A stretch of DNA of 8,475 nt, from assembly GCA_937921835.1 (NCBI GenBank), contig CAKZVG010000537.1:1-8475 (forward strand), written 5' to 3'. Position numbers and translations under genes: made by a program. Source of the DNA: an uncultured Bryobacteraceae bacterium (lineage in GTDB: Bacteria > Acidobacteriota > Terriglobia > Bryobacterales > Bryobacteraceae). The notes under the pieces are model-generated. The model did no database searches and had not been told where the DNA came from. It saw only the letters and a list, made by a program, of their open reading frames with translations. Of the stretch, positions 1 through 5,255 are shown in pieces (the stretch's first letter is position 1; each line of letters begins with the position of its first letter).

Positions 1-34
1 GGGAGAGCCGGAAGCGGTCCTCCCGCCGGCCCGG

Positions 35-1027
35 CTATGGCATGGGCTTATGCCCGGTGTAACAGCCCAGCTTCGCAAGCAGACCCCGGAAGTACTTGAG
101 CGACTCCACGTAACGCTCGTCGACGGTGTTCAGGCCGCCCAGTTTGTGCCCTTTCACGATAATCGGAGAGCACTGCTCGTGCGAGAGATAGCCGTTGTAG
201 CCGATTTCCTTGCACGCCCCTAAGAACAGTTCCCATGGCAACACATCTTTCGGGCTTCCGGGAGTGACTTCTTCCCAGCTATACGGCGCGCCGCCGACGG
301 TCAGCGACTTCGCCAGCGAGATGGTGTGCGAATAGACCATCAGCCCCTTCATAGACCGCACCGTCTGGCGGACGAACTCCGGCTCAATGCTCTCAAGCAG
401 CGGCAGATCGAGGCCCACCTTCAGGCTCCGCACGCCCACCTCCTCGATCATGGCCAGCGTCTCTTCGTTGTTGCCGGTGATTTCGGGATGCGTTTGAAGC
501 GCCAGTATGACCCCTTGGTCCTCGGCGTACAGCGCCACCTCCCGCAGCCCGCGCCGGACTTCGTGCCAAGCTTCGAGGAAGTCCTCGTTGCGCGACACCC
601 GCTTGGAGCGCGATTCGAAAGCCGGCGCGCCGTAGCCCACGCTTGCCAGCGGGTTCTGGAAGTACCCGTAGAAGGCCGCCAGCACGCGCACGATTCCGGC
701 TCCCAGATCCTTGGCCAGATCGATGGCCGTGCGCACGTAGAGGATCTCCTTCTCCTGCGGGTACAAGAGCACGTGGTTGCCTTCCTGGAAATTAGTGCAG
801 CAGACCACGGCGCCGAACTCCAGGTCCAACTCCGCCGCCAGGTCCTTGAGACGGCGCCGCCGGGCGGCGTCAATGTCCATCGGGAAGCCGATGGGACGGT
901 GCCCGTAAACGCATACCGCGTCGTAGCCGAACGCGGCGGCCCGCCGCATCGCGCCTTCCAGGTCCAGCCGTTCCCCGGGGGCGGTGAAGTATCCCCCGTA
1001 ACCGATCGAGTCGAGACTGAGTTTCAC
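35..1027 (-). CDS. Sugar phosphate isomerase/epimerase-like TIM-barrel protein
   Basis: A 330-residue protein without a signal peptide, so probably cytoplasmic. It looks like the xylose-isomerase-like TIM-barrel superfamily (AP endonuclease 2 fold), whose members isomerise or epimerise sugars, often using a divalent metal. Likely metal-site positions can be followed: LALQTH (Q178, H180), GLDLP (D207), YSH (H234) and LSHEQ (E284). The first ligand is usually Glu, but here it is Gln178; the other three look intact. Full length for the family. The start is GTG at 1027-1025, supported by an AAGGAGAG Shine-Dalgarno eight bases upstream; I see no better ATG. It is divergent from the propeller gene. 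The substrate cannot be read from the sequence. The family call is firm, the reaction is not. Confidence 0.85.
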   Translation of the reverse strand: MKLSLDSIGYGGYFTAPGERLDLEGAMRRAAAFGYDAVCVYGHRPIGFPMDIDAARRRRLKDLAAELDLEFGAVVCCTNFQEGNHVLLYPQEKEILYVRTAIDLAKDLGAGIVRVLAAFYGYFQNPLASVGYGAPAFESRSKRVSRNEDFLEAWHEVRRGLREVALYAEDQGVILALQTHPEITGNNEETLAMIEEVGVRSLKVGLDLPLLESIEPEFVRQTVRSMKGLMVYSHTISLAKSLTVGGAPYSWEEVTPGSPKDVLPWELFLGACKEIGYNGYLSHEQCSPIIVKGHKLGGLNTVDERYVESLKYFRGLLAKLGCYTGHKPMP

Positions 1028-1035
1028 TGGCGTTG

Positions 1036-1043
1036 CTCTCCTT
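1036..1043 (-). promoter_or_regulatory. Shine-Dalgarno fixing the GTG start of the isomerase-like gene
   Basis: The minus strand reads AAGGAGAG here, eight bases before the GTG at 1027. This near-consensus site is the main reason for accepting a GTG start. It contrasts with the divergent gene, which lacks a comparable site. Confidence 0.75.
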
Positions 1044-1083
1044 TTCCGCCGCCGGCGCTGGGCGCGGACGGCCGCCCGGGGAG

Positions 1084-1089
1084 TATTTT
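1084..1089 (+). promoter_or_regulatory. Possible -10 element close to the start of the propeller gene
   Basis: TATTTT lies only seven bases before the ATG at 1097. If it is a -10 element, transcription would begin at or next to the ATG, giving a leaderless mRNA. The only purine-rich stretch upstream (GGGGAG, 1078-1083) is 13 bases from the ATG, too far for a typical Shine-Dalgarno. No -35 box is visible. Confidence 0.35.
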
Positions 1090-1090
1090 A
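1085..1090 (-). promoter_or_regulatory. Possible -10 element for the isomerase-like gene
   Basis: The minus strand reads TAAAAT, five of six matches to TATAAT, inside the only AT-rich island of the divergent intergenic region. A start about seven bases downstream would give a leader of roughly 50 bases that includes the AAGGAGAG site. No recognisable -35 hexamer lies at 16-18 bases. It overlaps the -10-like hexamer of the plus-strand gene. Confidence 0.35.
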
Positions 1091-1096
1091 ACTGAT

Positions 1097-2182
1097 ATGA
1101 GAGTGATCTTCGCGCTGTTCTGTTTGCTGGCTCCGGCGGCCGCCCAGGCGTTGTTCGAGCACCGGCTCATCGACGCCGGCGGCCCACTCGATATCTGGCT
1201 GAAGTCGGTGGGCGACCTGAACCGCGACGGCAAACCCGACCTGATCGCGGGCGGCCGGCGCGAAGGCGGCCTGGTCTGGTACGAAAACCCGTCCTGGAAG
1301 AAACACGTGATCGACGGCCAGGGCGAATTCAGCACCGACGGCGAAGCCGTGGACCTCGACGGCGACGGCGATCCGGACTTCGTGGCCGTCACCCTAACGC
1401 AGATCGTCTGGTTCGAGAACCCGTCCTGGAAGCGCCACGTGATCGACGATGTCGTGGTGCACGACGTCGAGGTGGCCGATTTCAACGCCGACGGCCGCCC
1501 CGACCTCGTGGCGCGCAACCAAGGCGCCTTCACCAAACACCGCGGCGACGTCCTGTATTTCTACCTACAGGAAGACGGCGGCCGCTGGCAGCGCCAGACC
1601 GTCTCCATCCCCAACGGCGAGGGTCTGCTGGTGGCGGACATCGACGCCGACAGGGATGCCGATGTGGTCATCGGCGGCCTCTGGCTGGAGAACCCCGGCT
1701 GGAAGCAGCACGCCTACGGCGGCAAGTGGGACTATCCGCACGTCTACCTCGCGGCCGCCGATTTCAACGGCGACGGCCGGCTGGATCTCGCCCTTTCGCC
1801 CTCCGAGCCCGCCGGGCAGAGCTATCGCATCTCCTGGTTCGAAGCGCCGCGCGACACGCGGAACTCCGGCGGCTGGCGCGAGCATGTGCTTGCCGATCCG
1901 GTGGAAACCGTCCACCACTTCATCGGCGCCGCCGATTTCGATCGCGACGGCCAGGCGGACATCGTAACCGCTTCCATGCTCCAGGGAAAAGAGAAAGCCA
2001 TCACGCTCTTCCGCAACCTGGGCATGGGCCGCAAGTGGGCGCGGCAAGTGATCGCTCCCGCCAGCTCCCACAGCATGCGCGTGGTCGACGTGGACGGCGA
2101 CGGCCGGCCCGATCTGTACGGCGCCGACTGGCGTGGTTCCCGCGCCGTCGATCTCTGGCTCAACCGGACACCTTCGCGCTGA
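1097..2182 (+). CDS. Secreted FG-GAP/VCBS-repeat beta-propeller protein
   Basis: A 361-residue exported protein with an N-terminal signal peptide (residues 1-17, hydrophobic core VIFALFCLLAPA, cleavage probably after AAAQA or nearby). The rest is seven repeats, each with a DxDxDGxxD-type calcium loop, starting at residues 40, 86, 128, 181, 222, 280 and 331. This number suits a seven-bladed propeller of the FG-GAP/VCBS type. The loop at 181 is degenerate (R where G is expected). Several repeats carry a tail such as WYENPSWKKHVI (61-72) or WFENPSWKRHVI (105-116). Proteins of this kind are usually periplasmic or surface-attached and bind ligands or matrix; no catalytic motif is seen. The frame stays open far upstream, antisense to the isomerase-like gene, but the signal peptide fixes the start at 1097. 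It converges on the barrel gene. Confidence 0.87.
   Translation: MRVIFALFCLLAPAAAQALFEHRLIDAGGPLDIWLKSVGDLNRDGKPDLIAGGRREGGLVWYENPSWKKHVIDGQGEFSTDGEAVDLDGDGDPDFVAVTLTQIVWFENPSWKRHVIDDVVVHDVEVADFNADGRPDLVARNQGAFTKHRGDVLYFYLQEDGGRWQRQTVSIPNGEGLLVADIDADRDADVVIGGLWLENPGWKQHAYGGKWDYPHVYLAAADFNGDGRLDLALSPSEPAGQSYRISWFEAPRDTRNSGGWREHVLADPVETVHHFIGAADFDRDGQADIVTASMLQGKEKAITLFRNLGMGRKWARQVIAPASSHSMRVVDVDGDGRPDLYGADWRGSRAVDLWLNRTPSR
1286..1448 (+). repeat. Direct DNA repeat within the propeller gene
   Basis: A 15-base block (AACCCGTCCTGGAAG, 1286-1300 and 1418-1432) and a 13-base block (CACGTGATCGACG, 1304-1316 and 1436-1448) each recur exactly 132 bases (44 codons) apart. They encode the ENPSWK-x-HVID tails of the first two blades. 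Exact nucleotide identity suggests recent blade duplication or gene conversion rather than protein-level conservation alone. Confidence 0.8.
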
Positions 2183-2203
2183 CGGCGGCCCCGCTCCAGC
2201 CCG

Positions 2204-3592
2204 TCACCAGGGCGAGGACAGCGGCATGGGCCCGGGCGAGAAAGCAAGACCGGCGTGGGCCACCGAGCTCCAGCGGCGGAAGCGCTGGTTCTCGTAGCGC
2301 CGCACCGAGTAGCCGCCGGTCAGGTGCAGAGAACTGGCCAGCCGGTAGCCGGAACTCACCCCGGCGTGATACCCTTGCATCGGCGGCGCCGTCTGAACCG
2401 CGGGCGACACCCGGAAGTAGCCGGCCATCGCCGACAGCGACCAGCGCGTGCGCCCGCTGAGCGAGTACGTTGCCGTGACCCGGTCCGTCCGCGACGTGAG
2501 ATACACGCCATTGCCCGGCAGCAGGCGGCGTTCGCCCATCAGCGACAGCGCTGAATGGCGGAACCGCGCTCTCAGGGTGCCGTGGAAGAGGCTGCCGTAA
2601 GAACTGCCCTCATAGACTTCCAGCCCCGTGCTCTGTCCCAGAATCGCCGCCACCAGCGGATCGAGCCGCACCCTGGCGACAAGACTCGCGTCGAGCCGGT
2701 AGAGACCTCCCGACACCGATCCGGTCCAGCGCCGGCTGAGCCGCCGCGTGAACCCGAGTCCCACCGTGTGCGCCCGGGTGGAGCCGAAGGACTGCCGGAA
2801 GTCGAAGCCCATGTACCCGTAATACAGCGACACGCTCTGGCGGCGGCTCAGCAGCCAGGAGGCGTCACCGCGGGCGGTGTAGCCCTGGGCGTCCGCCAGG
2901 CCTGGCGCCCGCCGCTGGACCAGAAACGCGCTCCCGCCCCCGTTCAGCGACAGGCGGGCGCTCTTCTGAAAGGTCAGGTCCGCGCCCGAGGAGAGGAAGT
3001 AAACCCGGTTGTCGAACAACTCATACTCCGGGCCGAGCGCCACCGTGGGATCGGAGAACCCGAAGCCCACTCCTCCTCCGCCGCCAAATCCTGCGGCGCC
3101 CGCCAGATACCCGCCAATGCCCAGGTTACGCGAGTAACTTCCGCCGTGTTGGGTAAGATACAAAGTTGTCCGCCGGGTCAGGTCCGTGGAGTAACCAAGA
3201 GTAAGAAACTGATCCACGCCGCGCTGGCGGTAGCGGCGGCTGTACCGGCTGTAATTGGCGCGGTAATCCACGTACAACGCGCTCCGCCGCCAGACGCGGG
3301 AACCAACCAGCCCGGCATGGGCCGAATATCCGTAGTAGTCCGAATCCTGTCCGATGGCGCCGCCGGCGCCCACTTCGGCGGGCGTCAACCCGCTCGTGTA
3401 GGTCCCGCCCAGAAAGAGGAACGGACGAATCGAAACCGGCATGTCGCGCGCGGCATCCTCATCCGGCCGCATTCCTCCGCGTCCCGGAGCCTGCAACTGG
3501 GCGAATGCCCCTCCCGCCAGCGTTGTGAGGGCACAAGCGATGCGGAGAGTCCGGCCGCCCCCAGCCGGGATCCAGTCGATAAGTTGCGGCAT
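2204..3592 (-). CDS. Predicted outer-membrane beta-barrel protein of unknown function
   Basis: A 462-residue protein that I cannot assign to a named family. It has a long but convincing signal peptide: basic n-region to R17, hydrophobic core IACALTTLAGG, and probable cleavage AFA/Q after residue 31. A short acidic linker (38-50) follows, then from about residue 52 to the end come alternating, Tyr- and Arg-rich segments typical of transmembrane beta strands, such as ALYVDYRANYSRY (105-117) and SVSLYYGYMGFDF (253-265). A glycine-rich stretch lies at 168-179. The chain ends in Trp, like many barrels recognised by the Bam machinery. The start is ATG at 3592, with an in-frame stop three codons upstream and no good Shine-Dalgarno. 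It lies 55 bases after the sulfatase on the same strand, so the two may be co-transcribed. The barrel call is an inference from composition and periodicity. Confidence 0.75.
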   Translation of the reverse strand: MPQLIDWIPAGGGRTLRIACALTTLAGGAFAQLQAPGRGGMRPDEDAARDMPVSIRPFLFLGGTYTSGLTPAEVGAGGAIGQDSDYYGYSAHAGLVGSRVWRRSALYVDYRANYSRYSRRYRQRGVDQFLTLGYSTDLTRRTTLYLTQHGGSYSRNLGIGGYLAGAAGFGGGGGVGFGFSDPTVALGPEYELFDNRVYFLSSGADLTFQKSARLSLNGGGSAFLVQRRAPGLADAQGYTARGDASWLLSRRQSVSLYYGYMGFDFRQSFGSTRAHTVGLGFTRRLSRRWTGSVSGGLYRLDASLVARVRLDPLVAAILGQSTGLEVYEGSSYGSLFHGTLRARFRHSALSLMGERRLLPGNGVYLTSRTDRVTATYSLSGRTRWSLSAMAGYFRVSPAVQTAPPMQGYHAGVSSGYRLASSLHLTGGYSVRRYENQRFRRWSSVAHAGLAFSPGPMPLSSPW

Positions 3593-3601
3593 GCAGGTCT
3601 A

Positions 3602-3607
3602 AGTATA
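3602..3607 (-). promoter_or_regulatory. Possible -10 element immediately before the barrel gene
   Basis: The minus strand reads TATACT (five of six matches to TATAAT), ending nine bases before the ATG at 3592, in otherwise very GC-rich DNA. This spacing would place transcription start within a few bases of the ATG. There is no clear Shine-Dalgarno in those nine bases and no recognisable -35. Confidence 0.4.
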
Positions 3608-3612
3608 TCGCA

Positions 3613-3624
3613 GGCGCCCGCGCC
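3613..3624. repeat. Short GC inverted repeat between sulfatase and barrel genes
   Basis: GGCGC and GCGCC arms of five bases are separated by two bases, just upstream of the TATACT hexamer. It could be an operator or a weak transcript hairpin, but in DNA of this GC content a repeat this short can arise by chance. Confidence 0.2.
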
Positions 3625-3647
3625 GCTTCCCACGCACGCCCGCGGGG

Positions 3648-5111
3648 TTATTGCGGCGTCCGCTCCTCAAAGTACTTCTTCACGATCCACTCCGGCTGCC
3701 ACTTGTCCGGCTCCCGTTTCTGGCCGGTCAGATCAACCTTCTCCGGCTCCTTGCTGACGGAGGGCACCTCGAGCGTGTCGCCCACCTTGGCCTGCCAGTT
3801 CTTCATCAGGTTAAGCAGGCGCGCGAGGTGCGGGGCGTTCTCCGGCCGGTCGATGACGTTGCGGGTCTCGTGCGGATCCGATTGGAGGTCAAACAACTGG
3901 AGATAGCCGATCCTGGGGTAGGCGATCAACTTCCAGCGCTCATCCCGCACCGCCCGCTGGATCTGCATGTACGGCAGGAAGACCGAATCGCGGATCCGTT
4001 CTTTCTTACCTTCCCAAAGCGGGCGCAGGCTCTCGCCCTCCAGGCCCGGAGGAGGCGCCACCGACGTCAGGTCGCACAAGGTGGGGAACAGGTCGTGCAG
4101 GTAGGTGAACGCCGAGACCGCCCGCCGGCGGGGAATTCCCGGGCCGGAGATGATCATCGGCACCCGCATGCTGTGCTCGAAGACGCTCTGCTTGCCGAGC
4201 AAACCGTGGCTCCCCAAGGCCAGGCCGTTGTCGGCGGCGAACACGACGATGGTGTTACCGGCCTGGCCGGTCTGTTTGAGCGCCGCCAGGATGCGCCCGA
4301 TCTGCTCGTCCATGTGCGTGATCAAGCCGTAGTATTCAGCGAGCTGCTCCCGCACCATGGCCTCGGTGCGCGGCCAGGCGCCCAGGTTTTCGTCGCGGAT
4401 GTCGCGCATCATCCCGTTGTCGAACGGCAACTGCGGCAGGAAGTTGGGCGGCAGCGGCGGGCGCCGCCGGTAGTATTGCTCCCGGTACTTCAGCGGAGGA
4501 TTGCGCGGGTCGTGGGGCGCGGTGAAGGCCAGGTAGGCGAAGAACGGGCTTTTTTTGTCGTGCGTCTTGAGGAATTCGATGGTAGAGTCCGCGAACAGTT
4601 CGCTTGAGAACTTCGCGCCCGTGCGCTCCGCGGTGAGTTTGCCGTCCGGACCCAGGTCGCGCACCGGCACCTTCTCGTGGTCTGACATGCCGCCGAACAT
4701 GATGGTCTTGCCTTTCTGAAACGCGCGCAGGAAGGATTCCTGGCCGTTATGCCACTTGCCGGCGCCGAAGGTCGTGTAGCCGTTCGCGCCCAGCACTTCG
4801 GGCAGCAGCCGCTCGCCCTTGAGGGTGCCCGTATCGACGTGCATCCAGATCTTGCCGCTCATCAACATGGCGCGGCTGGGAACGCACACCGCGCCGCTGT
4901 TTCCGCCGCAAACGTAATTTCCGTGGAAGCTGACGCCGGAGGCGGCAAGCCGGTCCAGGTTCGGGGTCCGGATGTAGGGGTTGCCGTGCGCGGCGATGGT
5001 GTCGAACCGCTGGTCGTCGGAGAAAAGGAACAGGATGTTGGGTCTGCTCGCGGCACGGAGGGGAGCCGCCGCGGCCACGGCCAGGGAACCGAGGAGTTCG
5101 CGTCGTGTCAT
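3648..5111 (-). CDS. Formylglycine-type sulfatase, probably Tat-exported
   Basis: A 487-residue type I sulfatase, which hydrolyses sulfate esters to release sulfate. The signature CVPSR (76-80) places Cys76 as the residue oxidised to formylglycine by a maturation enzyme not encoded here. Likely metal ligands are the paired Asp in SDDQR (D32, D33) and D294/N295 in AADNG; other active-site candidates are K119, H121, H200, H302 and K307. The C-terminal LFDLQSDPHETRN (406-418) is the usual sulfatase end motif. The N-terminus TRRELLG plus an Ala-rich stretch resembles a Tat signal, so the enzyme probably acts in the periplasm or outside. Length is typical. The start is ATG at 5111, with no strong Shine-Dalgarno. 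The substrate is unknown; a sulfated carbohydrate is the commonest target for such relatives. The beta-barrel gene follows after 55 bases. Confidence 0.93.
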   Translation of the reverse strand: MTRRELLGSLAVAAAAPLRAASRPNILFLFSDDQRFDTIAAHGNPYIRTPNLDRLAASGVSFHGNYVCGGNSGAVCVPSRAMLMSGKIWMHVDTGTLKGERLLPEVLGANGYTTFGAGKWHNGQESFLRAFQKGKTIMFGGMSDHEKVPVRDLGPDGKLTAERTGAKFSSELFADSTIEFLKTHDKKSPFFAYLAFTAPHDPRNPPLKYREQYYRRRPPLPPNFLPQLPFDNGMMRDIRDENLGAWPRTEAMVREQLAEYYGLITHMDEQIGRILAALKQTGQAGNTIVVFAADNGLALGSHGLLGKQSVFEHSMRVPMIISGPGIPRRRAVSAFTYLHDLFPTLCDLTSVAPPPGLEGESLRPLWEGKKERIRDSVFLPYMQIQRAVRDERWKLIAYPRIGYLQLFDLQSDPHETRNVIDRPENAPHLARLLNLMKNWQAKVGDTLEVPSVSKEPEKVDLTGQKREPDKWQPEWIVKKYFEERTPQ

Positions 5112-5120
5112 CTCGGCTTT

Positions 5121-5128
5121 ATTCTATA
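5121..5128 (-). promoter_or_regulatory. Possible -10 element immediately before the sulfatase gene
   Basis: The minus strand reads TATAGAAT, holding two overlapping -10-like hexamers (TATAGA and TAGAAT) that end 11 and 9 bases before the ATG at 5111. The intervening bases have no convincing Shine-Dalgarno. No TTGACA-like -35 is visible. The arrangement resembles that of the barrel gene. Confidence 0.4.
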
Positions 5129-5170
5129 CGCTGGCCGGATTCAGCGCCGAAGGCTACGCGCGGCAGGCGC

Positions 5171-5229
5171 TCCGGCGCCGGCAATTCCGCGAATGCGCGC
5201 CACAGGAATCGTGGCGCGCCCTCGCCGGA
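5171..5229 (-). terminator. Nested hairpin after the TadE/TadE/VWA operon
   Basis: GCGCGCCAC (5195-5203) and GTGGCGCGC (5211-5219) form a perfect 9-bp stem with a 7-base loop. Outer arms TCCGGCG (5171-5177) and CGCCGGA (5223-5229) also pair, and a 10-base palindrome lies at 5172-5181. The structure starts 27 bases after the VWA stop, where a transcript end is expected. There is no U tract on the minus strand, so it is not a canonical intrinsic terminator; it could stop or stabilise the 3' end, or bind a protein ahead of the sulfatase promoter. The rest of the 144-base gap shows only the -10-like site already listed. Confidence 0.45.
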
Positions 5230-5255
5230 AAAGCCAGCCGCCGCCGCGCAGCCTC

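Noticed and set aside
1..34. GGGAG/CTCCC and GCCGG/CCGGC pairings after the isomerase-like stop, as a terminator.
   Set aside because: The two pairings interlock rather than stack, are only five bases each and lack a U tract. The window edge also prevents a fair judgement.
326..1096. A 257-codon upstream extension of the propeller gene.
   Set aside because: It runs antisense through the isomerase-like gene, has His/Arg-rich shadow composition, and would bury a clear signal peptide that starts at 1097.
2181..2204. GACGG...CCGTC pairing between the convergent propeller and barrel genes, as a bidirectional terminator.
   Set aside because: Only five base pairs around a 14-base loop and no T tract. 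Expected by chance at this GC content.
2555..3757. 400-codon plus-strand open frame opposite the barrel gene.
   Set aside because: Pro/Ala/Arg-rich shadow with no domain or signal. The minus-strand reading has a signal peptide and strand periodicity.
3651..4607. Long plus-strand open frame opposite the sulfatase.
   Set aside because: GC-rich shadow of a clear sulfatase gene, with Arg/Val/Gln-rich low-complexity content and no recognisable motif.
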